Source of the DNA: Azorinus chamasolen | Taxonomy: Eukaryota > Mollusca > Bivalvia > Cardiida > Solecurtidae | Assembly: GCA_963576725.1 (NCBI GenBank) | Contig: OY755237.1 | Coordinates: 64,705,423 to 64,769,422, forward strand | DNA length: 64,000 nucleotides | Reading direction: 5' to 3' | Shown: positions 40,610-50,896 of the stretch, one piece after another | Layout: every line of letters begins with the position of its first letter | How positions within the stretch are numbered: position 1 is the first letter of the stretch | The notes under the pieces: model-generated | The model's input: only the letters and a program-made list of their open reading frames with translations | What the model was told of the DNA's origin: nothing | Databases searched by the model: none | Program-made: the position numbers and the translations under genes

Positions 40610-40949
40610 TTAATCCTTTCCCAGTGGAATATTCATGTGAGAAATAATGACACAGTGAATATTTATTAGCTCAAATTTTATAATGGCATATGCACACAGG
40701 AATACTTTTGGTATCGGAAGAAAATGAGCAAACCTTGATCATACGGCTATTACAGCTTTTGATTGGTCAGATTTGAGTTCTCAAGCTTTTGATTGGTCCG
40801 ATTTGAGCCAAAGGCTCAAATCTGACCAATCAAAAACTTGAGAACGAACTCAGACTCAACTAAAAAAGTTTTATAAGCATGGGCCCTGATCTAGGTTTTC
40901 ACTGTTTGCAAAGGCGTGAAAACAGCATTTGTATGAGGGATATGATTAA
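40610..40949. mobile_element. T1-type MITE split by an H3 hairpin
   Basis: TTAATCCTTTCCCAGTGGAA to TGTATGAGGGATATGATTAA. The palindrome arms (AACCTTGATCATACGG and CCCTGATCTAGGTTTTCACTG) are separated by the H3 sequence at 40756-40885. Confidence 0.8.
40756..40885. mobile_element. H3 hairpin, left end missing, inside a T1 palindrome
   Basis: CTTTTGATTGGTCAGATTTG, GAGCCAAAGGCTCAAATCTG and GAACTCAGACTCAACTAAAA to ATAAGCATGGG. The outer left arm (GGGTCCATGC...TCGTTCTC) is absent. Confidence 0.75.
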
Positions 40950-41138
40950 ACATCCGGCTTTTCAGGGATATTCAAGCAAACATGAAATCAGCTCACAAGT
41001 TCTGGTACATAAGACCTTTACTCGACATGCCTTGTTCCACCAATTTAACTTGAATATAAAATGGTTAACTGTTTCTAGAATGTTTCATGTAAGTTTGGAT
41101 TTGGTGTTATAATTTATTCGGTATACAGATATTGTATT

Positions 41139-41322
41139 CCAGAGCTCCAGATAAGGTGCGTAAATTTAAACATTTTCAAGAATAGCTCCTTTATTTCTCA
41201 ACCAATTCCTATACTGTGACCACTCTTTAGAGTCGTCTTTTCTAGACGATTCTAAAGAGTCACCGCACTATAGGGTTTGGTGGAGAAACGACGATTCTAG
41301 TATTTGGGTACGAACCTTTATC
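41139..41322. mobile_element. P8 hairpin MITE
   Basis: CAGAGCTCCAGATAAGGTGC to GTACGAACCTTTATCTGTAG-CTCTG. The centre carries the P7-type palindrome GTGACCACTCTTTAGAGTCG / CGATTCTAAAGAGTCACCGC. Confidence 0.78.
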
Positions 41323-41385
41323 TGTAGCTCTGTAATATAAGTCACACGGTAGGTTAACATTCGGAAAAACTTATTGAACCATTAT

Positions 41386-41582
41386 CCTGCTGATACAGGT
41401 GGTTGAGTGATTACCTATACACACTGTTTGGATCCAAATAATACATCGAGTAACTCAGCGTCTAGTCAGGATTCAAACTGTTTGACACAATAATTGCACT
41501 TTGGTAGACAAACTGAGTATGACTTGAATTTTGAAAATGCAGCGGGTGCAAATTTCTGTACAAATAAATCTGATTAGCAACG
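41386..41582. mobile_element. T3-like MITE, decayed ends
   Basis: ATCCTGCTGATACAGG, hairpin CACTGTTTGGATCCAAATAA / GCGTCTAGTCAGGATTCAAAC with core CGAGTAACTCAGC, then GAAAATGCAGCGGGTG. Related to 63706-63906. Confidence 0.6.
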
Positions 41583-42028
41583 TAAACAGCTAACAGTTGA
41601 CCCAATAGTCATATAAATGGAATGATTTTCAGTCAGCCCATTTATTCTAATTTATGATCTTGATGAGCATGGCTTTCAGTCAACTTGTCTGTATCAAATT
41701 TGTTAATACAGATTATTTTAATTTCTGATATTGATGAGCATGGCTTTCATTCGACTTGTCTGTATCAAGTTTCTTAATACAGTTTATGCGGTCCCTTGCA
41801 GTTAGTGATTTCATATCTATTGTAATTTTTTTTGCATATCTTTCATGACCGGATAGACAATCATGTAGTTCCTTCCAGCTAGTGATATAATATATATTGT
41901 ATATCTATTGTATATCATTCATTGTCTGGATAGATACTCATGCGGTTCGTTCCTGTCAGTGATTTCATCCATGTGAAGCGTTTTTGAACGCACATATCCA
42001 GTGTGAAAAGAGCGCTATATAAATGTGG
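41583..42028 (+). mobile_element. CR1/L2-like LINE, 3' end only
   Basis: It matches the reverse complement of 29310-29760: TGACCCAATAGTCATATAAA, GAGCATGGCTTTCAGTCAAC (twice) and GAAAAGAGCGCTATATAAAT. It is 5'-truncated with no coding sequence, and is directly followed by an (ATA)n tract. Confidence 0.82.
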
Positions 42029-42282
<254 letters not shown>

Positions 42283-42514
42283 TTAACTCTTTCCTATCTA
42301 TAACTCTGCAAACAGAGTATACATAAGATGGCTCCTGTAGGAGCCGTCTCATCAGGGTCTGTTACGTTTGCTTATGACTTTAAAATGTATATTGCTCTAC
42401 AGGTTCTACCAGTACCGAAGAAATCAAATTATATATGCCATTATAAAACTTCGGCTAATACATATTAATGATGTCATTATTTCTTATATGAAAATCCAAC
42501 AGGGAAAAGGTTAG
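42283..42514. mobile_element. T1-type MITE, reversed orientation
   Basis: TTAACTCTTTCCTATC to CAACAGGGAAAAGGTTAG. Hairpin CAAACAGAGTATACATAAGA / CCGTCTCATCAGGGTCTG with core GGCTCCTGTAGGAGCC. Confidence 0.8.
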
Positions 42515-42543
42515 GCAGCCGCCATGCTTTTATATAGGAGAAA

Positions 42544-42727
42544 CCAGGGTCCATGCTTATAAAGCTTTTAGTTGAGTCTGAGTTTCGTTCTCAAGCTTTT
42601 AATTGGTCAGATTTGAGTTCTCAAGCTTTTGATTGGTCAGATTTGAGCCAAAGGCTCAAATGTGACCAATCAAAAACTTGAGAACGAATTCAGACTCAAC
42701 TAAAAGTTTTATAAGCATGGACCCTGG
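42544..42727. mobile_element. H3 hairpin element, complete
   Basis: CCAGGGTCCATGCTTATAAA to TTTTATAAGCATGGACCCTGG. Almost the whole 184 bp folds on itself, with inner repeats of TCAAGCTTTTGATTGGTCAG. Reference copy for H3. No target duplication was recognised. Confidence 0.88.
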
Positions 42728-42802
42728 GTTCGTTCAAATAAAGCCATGCACTTTTAATCGCATGCCACTCAATGAATCCGAGTTAATGTTTCGGTTAAAT
42801 AC

Positions 42803-43003
42803 AGTAAAACGTATCTAAACCGAAATTCTAGTAGAAAAGAATTTAGATACCTTTCGGCAGATGGCTGCTTAATGAATGGTGAAGTTAATGCAGAAAACCC
42901 CTAGATGAGCTTTCTGCATGACTTTCACTCTGCATTAAGCTTCCATCTGTATGCAAGACAGATACTTATTTAATTGAACGTCCGGTTTAGAGAGGTTCTA
43001 CTA
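42803..43003. mobile_element. P2 hairpin MITE
   Basis: CAGTAAAACGTATCTAAACC to CCGGTTTAGAGAGGTTCTACTA, TA both sides. Arms AGATGGCTGCTTAATGAATG and CTCTGCATTAAGCTTCCATC. Confidence 0.88.
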
Positions 43004-43373
43004 TATATCCTTATACTTAACATGGTAAATACAAGAGACCGAATCACACATCCTATATATTCATCCGCTTGTTGACAAACGTTATTGAAAACGTGTTTTT
43101 GGATGGTTTTGTTTGTTGTGTTGGACAGCCACAGTAAGGCATTCGGTCGGTAACGTCAAAATGTGATCAATCTTAAATGACCGTGAAAGGTGTCCGGTAA
43201 ATATTTACAATCTAGGCTATAATGCAGCACTCCTGTGTGCATATTCAACTGATAAATTCAGTTTGCAGTGCAATTCACACGGCATGGAAGCAAATGATTT
43301 ATGACAACCGACAACCCATTGGCCAAGATAAAATTACCATCATGAAGAGAATGTCAAACGCAACTAGTCTTGT
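43004..43373. other. No gene recognised
   Basis: AT-rich spacer between MITEs. No motif seen. Confidence 0.4.
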
Positions 43374-43577
43374 TTAACCAATTCCCTCTTATTGACGACT
43401 TTTGACGACCCTGTAGAAGTTACTTTGTGAAACCGTTGTGATAAATAGAGCATTTGCTCATATAGGAGCAAATGCTCTATTTATCACAATGGTTTCAAAC
43501 TACAAAATTCTAAAAATTTCTTTTTCTCTAGTTAATGATCCTTTTCGGTAGATTTATTCAAAGAAGGTAATGGGTTA
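43374..43577. mobile_element. T2 hairpin MITE
   Basis: TTAACCAATTCCCTCTTATTG to GGTAATGGGTTAG. Hairpin TAAATAGAGCATTTGCTCAT / AGGAGCAAATGCTCTATTTA is near perfect. A T1 right end (GCTAATCAATATTAATGATG...AGAGGGAAAGTG) abuts at 43578-43650. Confidence 0.88.
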
Positions 43578-43859
43578 GGAGTACAACTTCAGCTAATCAA
43601 TATTAATGATGTAATTATTTCTTATGTCAATATTCAAGAGGGAAAGTGTTGATGTAAAATCCTTATTTCAGTGTCAAATTGCATACGCTTAAACTTCATC
43701 GTAAACCTTCCACATCATTTCCTACCCTGAAGAGGCTGTTGTTAAAATGGCATTAACTGTCCCAATAAATGTCTAGAAATTGAAATAAAGAACGGAAGAG
43801 TGGTTCTTATTAAATCTGCTACTTTATAGCAGATAAAAGCAACCGTGAATGTGGGGGAC

Positions 43860-44020
43860 CGAGTATATAAGACATTTACAAACAGTGTAGACCCAAATCA
43901 ATAGGCCCCCGAGGGGCATTATATATCATAAAATCATATTCGTCAGTGAGACCGTTTGATACAACTTTTATACAATTAAGGTACAGAAGGAGAGGAGCCA
44001 GTTTTAAATATTCAGCAGAT
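43860..44020. repeat. T-type remnant
   Basis: CAAACAGTGTAGACCCAAATC, CCCCGAGGGGC and AATATTCAGCAGATTATGGA resemble T5/T6 pieces and 63595-63660. No clear ends. Confidence 0.45.
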
Positions 44021-44054
44021 TATGGATAAAACTCAAACATATGTATGCCATAAT

Positions 44055-44142
44055 TCATTATCATCATTATTATTATCATCATCATCATCATCATCATCGT
44101 CGTCGTCGTCGTCATCTTCATCATCATCATCTTCATCATCAT
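44055..44142. repeat. (CAT)n/(CGT)n microsatellite
   Basis: ATCATCATC, CGTCGTCGTC and TCATCATCTTC runs. Confidence 0.9.
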
Positions 44143-44411
44143 CTCGACATTCATATTAGCTGTATGACATATACAATGGCTCAGTGCCGTGAAACCCAAC
44201 GGACTCATTCATCCAATCATCATGAACAGGGTTCCTTTTTCATATCGACACTTTAAATGTAAAATCGAACTTGTCATTTATATTGCTATAGTTTTATGAG
44301 AAGATATCCCATTAAGTTGACAAAGACTACAAAAACCTTTAACCTTTAGCCTGTGTAAGTGAATTATAGTTAGTAGAAAGTGTCGCCTCTTCAATTTTCA
44401 CAATTGATGTA

Positions 44412-44625
44412 CAGTGAAAACTCGATTATTCGAACACTCAAATAGTACCATTATTTATCTTTAACACAGGTGGAAGCTCTATGCAGGATGAAAGTCACGC
44501 AGAAAGCTCATTGAGGAGCTTTCTGTGTGACTTCCATCATGCATTAAGCTGCCAACTGTCTTAAAGATCGACAGTGATACATCATGCACTTGTTTTAGTG
44601 TCTGAACGTTCGTTTGATCGGGATA
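44412..44625. mobile_element. P4 hairpin MITE, decayed right end
   Basis: CAGTGAAAACTCGATTATTC, arms AGGTGGAAGCTCTATGCAGG and TCATGCATTAAGCTGCCAAC, core AAAGCTCATTGAGGAGCTTT. The right terminus (TTAGTGTCTGAACG) is diverged. Confidence 0.8.
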
Positions 44626-44929
44626 ATTGTATTCCACATTAAAATATTGGCGTATTTTCATTTCTAATGGATAGAATGTACAGTTATATGGACACCCTTC
44701 TCCTGTGACATTAGTTGTCAAAGTGCTTTCTTTACAACTTAGCTACATGTACATTAGATTGTTGAAACAATAAATAAGAAGTATTCGGGTGGTAGCTTGG
44801 TCTAATCGGGTTTATTTGTCGGGGTTAGCCGTCAACAAGAGTTATACTGATAAACGTATGGTTTAAGTAACTAAACGTGTGTATTATTTGTTTTTAAAAG
44901 AGGTACATGATGGCCTGATATCGCTCACC
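44626..44929. other. No gene recognised
   Basis: An AT-rich spacer. An 80-codon minus frame ending here starts in unique sequence and runs into the P4 arms; it is not supported. Confidence 0.4.
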
Positions 44930-45510
44930 AGACAATCAGAGGAGAAGAGTTTCAAAGTTTTCACTTAATGTTTCTATGAAAAAAACTGGCCACCCCTAGG
45001 GCGGGGCGAATTTTGACCTTAGGGGCATGATTTATATAGCTTTTGTAGAGGATCTAAACATGATGCTATGTGCCAAATATGAAAGCTGAGAACCTTCCAG
45101 TTTCAGAGGAGAAGGTTTTCAAAGTTTTCGAAATTATATTTATACATGTATTGAAAACTGGCTACCCCTGGGGTGGTGCCAATTTTGACCCCAGGGGCAT
45201 AATTGATATAACTTTTGGTAGAGGACCTCAACATGATGCTATGTGCTAAAAATAAAAAGCTGAGAACCTCCCTGTTTCAGAGGAGAAGATTTTCAAACTT
45301 TTCACTATATGTTTCAATTGAAAAGTGACGACCCCTTGGGTGAGGCCAATTTTGACACAAGGGACATAATTTAGACAACTTTTGCAGAAGACCTGTACAT
45401 GATGCTATGTGCCAAATATGAAAGTTGAGAACCTTCCAGTTTCAGAGGAGAAGATTTTCAAAGTTTTCACTATATATTTCTTTTGAAAAATGGCCACCCC
45501 TTGGGCTTTA
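44930..45510. repeat. 164-172-bp tandem repeat, about 3.5 units
   Basis: Units contain CAGAGGAGAAG.TTTTCAAAG, TGGCCACCCCTAGGG, GGGGCATAATTTATATA and CATGATGCTATGTGCCAAAT. CACCCC or an equivalent recurs near 44990, 45162, 45330 and 45494. Confidence 0.85.
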
Positions 45511-45826
45511 CTGGGTCAGTAGAAGAAAGGATAAACTGTTAACGATTTTATACTAATATTGTGAAGCGTTACCTAAATGTGCTTTAAAAGTAAGTGGTTA
45601 TTTTTGTATTGGCGAATCGAAATTTCCTCGCATCTGCATCTTCGTAACTCAAAGTTTTGTTTGCCGGTCTATTTTATGTGTGTTTTCCAACACTATTGTT
45701 AGAAAACAACAACCGTATTGCCACTTTCGGGACTATATTCTTTTTTGTGCTAAAATGATGTACTTTTTGTGTAATGTACAATGGTTAGATACGCAACCCC
45801 ACTAAACTAATACAATATTTTATATA
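45511..45826. other. No gene recognised
   Basis: AT-rich spacer before the P3 element. Confidence 0.4.
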
Positions 45827-46201
45827 CAGTAAAATTTCGCTGATACGACCACTCAAAAAATAATATCTCTGATTTTTTTTAAAACAGGTGGTAGCTTAAC
45901 CCATTACACCATAGGCTATTTTTAGATACAACCTCTTTGAATTAATCCACCGAAAAGGAGCATTCACTAGAGAAAAGGAAAAGTTTAGAATTGTGTAGTT
46001 TGAAACCATTGTGATAAATAGAGCATGGTTTAACAAAGTGATTTTTAAAGAGTCGTCAAAAGTCGTCAGTATGAGGGAAAGGGTTAATGCAGGTCATATA
46101 TAAAGCTTTCTGCATGAAGTTTGCCCAACCTTAAACTACCACCTGCTATTACAGACTCATGTGTTAATATCTCATGTGGTCGTAGTGTCGAGACTTTACT
46201 G
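45827..46201. mobile_element. P3 MITE split by a T2 element
   Basis: CAGTAAAATTTCGCTGATAC to GGTCGTAGTGTCGAGACTTTACTG, with TA on both sides. Its arm GGTGGTAGCTTAATGCAGG is broken at TTAA by 45896-46087, and TTAA is present on both sides of the insert. Confidence 0.9.
45896..46087. mobile_element. T2 MITE nested in P3 with TTAA duplication
   Basis: TTAACCCATTACACCATAGG to ATGAGGGAAAGGGTTAA. One palindrome arm is deleted: AAATAGAGCAT is followed at once by GGTTTAACAAAG. Confidence 0.9.
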
Positions 46202-46308
46202 TACAAATATATGTGTATTACTAATCACTGACAGTAAGAAAAACTAAAAACAGATGCTTTGTATAAACGTTTGGTAAACCATCTAAGTTTTTGAAAATAT
46301 CACATTGT

Positions 46309-46545
46309 TTAACCCTTTCCCTCATATAAATACATTTTCAAGAATTTGCAAACAGAGTAGACCCAGATCAGATGGCTCCTAGAGGAGCCGTATGATCAGG
46401 GTCTACTCTGTTTGTTAATGGAATTTGATAGATCTGTTTCTTTAGTTTCTAAAACAGCTACAATGTTCCACCTTCATTTTAATTATGTTGGCCATGAATA
46501 TTCAGTAGGTATTATGATTTGTAATAAACACAGAACAGGTAAATG
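46309..46545. mobile_element. T1 hairpin MITE, reversed orientation
   Basis: TTAACCCTTTCCCTCATATA, hairpin GTAGACCCAGATCAGATGGC / GGAGCCGTATGATCAGGGTC, then AACAGCTACAATGTTCCACC. The far end is decayed (AACAGGTAAATG). Confidence 0.82.
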
Positions 46546-46772
46546 TTTATCATTTTGTTTCTAAGATGATATCAAGTTGCGTATTTATAATTCGATCGGT
46601 TAATTCAGGCACATTTCCTTGATTCATTTGATGGCAGGTTTATGTTTCTCAATTTCCGTTGCATGGCTGCAAAAAGAAGACTCGACGTTTATTGGTCCTA
46701 ACTGTCAAAGACGCTCATCTGCTCTTTAAAAGGTAAACAGGTTACAGACGCCTCTTTACTTGGTCTTAAAGT

Positions 46773-46965
46773 CAGAGCAACAGATAAAGGTGCGTACTCA
46801 ATAATACTAAAAACGTCATTAATATTTCTCCACCCATCCCTAAGTTGTGACCATTTATCTCGAAGAGACGATTCTAAAGAGTGGTCACAACATATAGTTT
46901 GATGGGGGAAAAAGGAGTTATTCTTGAAAATGTTTTACTTTACGCATCTTAACTGGATATATGTT
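46773..46965. mobile_element. P8 MITE
   Basis: CAGAGCAACAGATAAAGGTG, then TTCTCCACCC, AGTTGTGACCATTTATC / GATTCTAAAGAGTGGTCACA and TTTACGCATCTTAACTGG at the decayed right end. Confidence 0.7.
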
Positions 46966-47057
46966 AAAGTAATTATTATAATAACTGTTCCACATCTCTT
47001 CTGCAAGACACAGTTACATATCTTTAGAATATTCGTTTAATGCATACAATGACCGCT

Positions 47058-47250
47058 TTAAACCGTCCTTGCCTATTTTAGATCGAACCTCTTTGAATAC
47101 ATCTTCCGAAAAGGAGATTTACTAGATAAAAGGAAACACATAGAATTGCGTAGTTTTGTAACCATTGTGGTAAATAGAGCATTTGCTCCATTTTCACAAA
47201 ATGACTTTTACAGAGGCGTCAAAAGGCGTCGATAGGAGGGAATGGGTTAA
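47058..47250. mobile_element. T2 MITE lacking one hairpin arm
   Basis: TTAAACCGTCCTTGCC to GATAGGAGGGAATGGGTTAA. TAGAGCATTTGCTCC is followed by ATTTTCACAAAATG, so the returning arm is deleted. Confidence 0.85.
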
Positions 47251-47532
47251 TGTATTATCATTTGTCTACCAATGTGACACATGAAGACATGTGTGTCAAC
47301 CTTCTTGTGACACATTCAAAACGTTGATCATTTGAGGCTATTCAATGCTTTAACAGGAATAACAGTTTTAGATCACAGGTTTATTAAAAGAGTTGAACTT
47401 TAGTTGAGAGACTAGAGAGGGTGAGAGAATATACTGCATTATAATTAGAGCACTGGGATATTGTAAACGTTTGGATCGTGAACTCGCGGTTAAGATTACC
47501 ACCCAAGGCATACTAAGACATTTAAACCCGCA

Positions 47533-47743
47533 TTAACTCTGTCGCTGCCAATGTCGCATCTGTGATTACCTATGCAACAGTTTGGATCCCGATGTGACAC
47601 CGAGTAACTCGGCGTCTCGTCATGATCCAAACTGTTTGTTGCTGTGACTGTTTCTTGCAACAAAAGTGAATAAAAATAAAAATGGAAAATTATAGCAGAC
47701 GACAAAGTTTGCAGACGACACAATTTGGCAACGAAAGAATTAA
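47533..47743. mobile_element. T3 hairpin MITE
   Basis: TTAACTCTGTCGCTGCCAATG to TTGGCAACGAAAGAATTAA. Hairpin CAACAGTTTGGATCCCGATG / GTCATGATCCAAACTGTTTG, core CCGAGTAACTCGG. Confidence 0.88.
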
Positions 47744-47911
47744 TGTTTGTATCGGGCATAGTAGCTCGGCTTCTTACCAGGACCCAAGCTGTTTAACACT
47801 CGGTCAGAAAAGTTTGATCCAGTAGGAAATAGTCAACATTGCACCAGATCCAAATTTTCGTTGGACTAAAAATATGAGGCACATACATATGCTGTCTGGA
47901 AATGTGAAGTA

Positions 47912-48111
47912 CAGTAAACCCGCTCTAAACAGGGACTCGATTAAAAAGAGTTTTGGTCTTTTTTGGAAGGTAACTGCTTAATGCAGGGTGAACGTCAACC
48001 AGAAAGGTCCCTTTAAAGCTTTCTGCATTACTTTCACCATGCTTTAAGCTACCATCTGTCTTTACCGACATTGCTACTAATTCAAACGTCCGGTTTAGAG
48101 CGGTTTTACCG
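47912..48111. mobile_element. P2 hairpin MITE
   Basis: CAGTAAACCCGCTCTAAACA to GTCCGGTTTAGAGCGGTTTTACCG. Arms GGTAACTGCTTAATGCAGGG and CATGCTTTAAGCTACCATC. Left TA present, right flank mutated. Confidence 0.85.
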
Positions 48112-48249
48112 TTGCTATTTTCTGTCTTTTGATTTCACATTCCAGACATGTACATGTGTATGATAGTAACGGTTCTGCGACGACATGTTTTGTCTGGCTG
48201 CGTACACCACCTGGGAATTGTGCATGGATGAACACGTCAGAGTTAACTA

Positions 48250-48453
48250 CAGTAAAACCTCTCTATAACGGCCACTAAATTACATCAAATATTTTGAGTT
48301 AAAAGCAGGTTGCTGCTTAAAGCAAGGTGAAAGTAAAACAGAACGCTCCTATATGAGCGTTCTGTTATACTTTCACCTTGCTTTAAGCAACCACCTGCCC
48401 TAAATTCCAACTAATTAACACAATTTAGTGACCATTATAGAGAGGTCTTACTG
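48250..48453. mobile_element. P1 hairpin MITE, complete
   Basis: CAGTAAAACCTCTCTATAAC to ACCATTATAGAGAGGTCTTACTG, TA both sides. Inner arms GAAAGTAAAACAGAACGCTC and GAGCGTTCTGTTATACTTTC. Reference copy for P1. Confidence 0.92.
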
Positions 48454-48753
48454 TATGAATACAGTAACGAGCCCACATAATGTATTAAAACAGAGGCTGT
48501 AAAAGTAATCCAGAGCAAACTTAAAACAAATAAAGTCCTATAGTAGCACTCAGTATAAAGTATATCTTGTATTAGGCTTCCATCTGTTTTAAAATTTAAG
48601 AAGTTTACTCCTTTTGTGTGTTCCTGTTATCGATACTTTACTGTACAGACAACACTACTGCAATGTGTATTAATTGAGAACTCTGTTTACAAAGTCGATG
48701 GGTTTTCCAAATGTATTGAACAAATTCGATTACCACCATGTTGGTGTCAGTTA

Positions 48754-49186
48754 CAGTAAAACTCCTTTACACTTGACGTTCAACTTAGTATCAATATCAG
48801 TCTAACCCTTTACTCCATGAATCTTCATGTAAGAAATGATGACATAATGAATATCATTTAGATTAATGTTTATAATGGCTAATGAACACAAACGAGTTTG
48901 GGCATGACAGAAACAGTTACTGTAGAATCATATTTATATCATATTATAAGCAAACAGAGCAGACCATGATCAGACGGTTCCTATAGGCGCCGTCTAGTCA
49001 TGGTCTACTATGTTTGCAAAGGTGTAAAACGTCGTATTTATGGAGTAAAGGGTTAAGACAGATGGCAGCTTAATGCTTAAAGGAGCTTTCTGCATGACCT
49101 TTATTCTGCATTAAGCAGTCACCTTCCTAAAATATCTAAATTCTTCTATACATGTACTAAAATTCCGGTTGATAGGGTTTTTACTG
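48754..49186. mobile_element. P2 MITE split by a T1 element
   Basis: CAGTAAAACTCCTTTACACT to CCGGTTGATAGGGTTTTTACTG, TA both sides. Interrupted at 48802-49056. The remaining arms are GACAGATGGCAGCTTAATGC and TTCTGCATTAAGCAGTCACC. Confidence 0.85.
48802..49056. mobile_element. T1-type MITE nested in P2
   Basis: CTAACCCTTTACTCCATGAA to TTATGGAGTAAAGGGTTAA (left TTAA mutated to CTAA). Hairpin GACCATGATCAGACGGTTCC / GCCGTCTAGTCATGGTC with both arms carrying ATGA. Confidence 0.85.
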
Positions 49187-49640
49187 TATCTTGATTTGCA
49201 CGGGGTTTATATGTTCAAAACATTTTGTAATGAAATTATATTTTAACTTATTTTGACAATTTGTTTAACTCTAGAATCTCTCTTCAGCAACTACTTGAAA
49301 CTTGGTCTTTAAATGTAGGTGGTTACTTAAGTTGGAGTTGCAAAATTGTATAATAAAAAACAAACGAAATCTGTTCGATAAATTAGCAAATCAGATGCAG
49401 TTTTTAAGTTTTAGATTTTGGTCAGTTCTGTACAAAATCCAATTAGAACACCTGGAAGTTTCTGCTCAAATGGATGATCTAATGTCATCTGCATCAGACA
49501 CATTGACGTGGGCAAGAACGATTTCATTTAACTTCGATTCTATAAAGTGTCCCAAAGAATGGAAAACAAATGAAACAAATTAATCATGTATGTTTTGTAA
49601 CATAACGAATACGCATTTAGCTTTCAATCGAAACGGGACT
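49187..49640. other. No gene recognised
   Basis: A 93-codon + frame at 49302-49583 reads without strong bias and has no motif or splice support I can defend. Confidence 0.4.
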
Positions 49641-49643
49641 GTA

Positions 49644-49838
49644 CAGAGCAACAGATAAATATGCGTACTCACATACTAAAATCATCATTTCTCCACCAAA
49701 CCCTATGTTGTGACCACTCTTTAGAATCGTCTCTTTGAGACGATTCTAATGAGTGGTCACAACATAGGGTTTGGTGGAGAAATAAAGGAGTTATTCTTGA
49801 ACTGTTTTACTTTACGCTGGGGATATGCGTAAATTATA
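49644..49838. mobile_element. P8 hairpin MITE
   Basis: CAGAGCAACAGATAAATATG follows GTA. The palindrome TTCTCCACCAAACCCTATG...GTCTCTTTGAGACG...CATAGGGTTTGGTGGAGAAA is essentially perfect. The right end is decayed (TTTACGCTGGGGATATGCG). Confidence 0.82.
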
Positions 49839-49847
49839 ATTATTTCA

Positions 49848-50046
49848 TTAACACTTTTTCCGCCATAGGCGAATCCGTGATAATCCTTGCAAACAGTTTA
49901 GATCCAGATGAGATACCGAATAGCTCGGTGTCTCATCAGGGTCAAAACTGTTTGACAGTCTGATTATATTTGGTAAAGAAATTGAAGAAAACTTCAATTT
50001 GACCCAATCATAGCTGAACGAATGTATTTGGCGGTGAGTGGTTTAA
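49848..50046. mobile_element. T3-type MITE sharing its right TTAA with the next element
   Basis: TTAACACTTTTTCCGCC to GGCGGTGAGTGGTTTAA. Hairpin CAAACAGTTTAGATCCAGAT / CATCAGGGTCAAAACTGTTTG, core CCGAATAGCTCGG. Confidence 0.85.
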
Positions 50047-50287
50047 GCTTTTCTCTCATATACACATGCGTTTAAGCATTTACAAACATAGTAGACCCAG
50101 ATCAGACTGGTCCTATAGGAGCTGTCTGGTCAGGGTCTGCTCTATTTGCTAATGGAATTTGAAAGGTCTTTTCTTTTCTAAAATGACTACAATTTTCCAC
50201 CTTCCATATATCATTATAAATATTTTGTCCATGAATATTCAGTATGTGTTGAAATTTGAACTATACATAGAACAGGGAAAGGGTTCA
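50043..50287. mobile_element. T1 MITE, reversed, starting at the shared TTAA
   Basis: TTAAGCTTTTCTCTCATATA, hairpin GTAGACCCAGATCAGACTGG / GAGCTGTCTGGTCAGGGTC, then CCATGAATATTCAGTATG and AACAGGGAAAGGGTTCA (last TTAA mutated). Confidence 0.85.
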
Positions 50288-50896
50288 TGTACATTGTACA
50301 TGGGAATACATGTAGCACGATGTGTAGCGATGTGACTAACAATGAAATGGAAATATATTTTATAAGCTCACCAAACTGTTTGTGATTAGCATGCTTAGGA
50401 CGTAGTAGGACTTTTTGTATCAATGATTTAAACAACAAAGTATATTCTAGTGATATTCATTAGCAATGAAACGGAGCCAGCACAGTATCATATTGACATT
50501 TTAACAGTATCAGTATAGTGCATATATTCTAAGGCATTGCTATAGTCGAAAAAGTCATTATTTTCGTCGTCATCATCGATATAAGTCGTCATTGTGATCA
50601 ACGATAGACAGTAGTCGTCGTGGTCATCAACGATAGACAGAAGTACGATATCGTCATATTATAATAAATACCATTTGGCTCACAAAGGACTGACGGGAAA
50701 ATGAATGGATGGATGGTAGGATAGGTAGTAGACAGAAAGACAGACCAACAGATAGATAGAAGATAGATAGCTAGATAGATAGATATATAGAAATACAGAT
50801 AGATGTAGAGAAAAAACAATAAATAGTTCAATCAGCATAAATTTTATGAAATGAGGGTAGCAATTAGATAGTAATAACAATAAGTACGTTTGATAA
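50288..50896. other. No gene; (GATA)n tract
   Basis: GATGGATGGATGG and (GATA) runs lie at about 50700-50800, with GTCGTC runs before. Nothing else recognised. Confidence 0.55.

Noticed and set aside
49302..49583. 93-codon + strand frame
   Set aside because: No domain, splice signal or polyadenylation signal that I can defend; kept as unassigned sequence.
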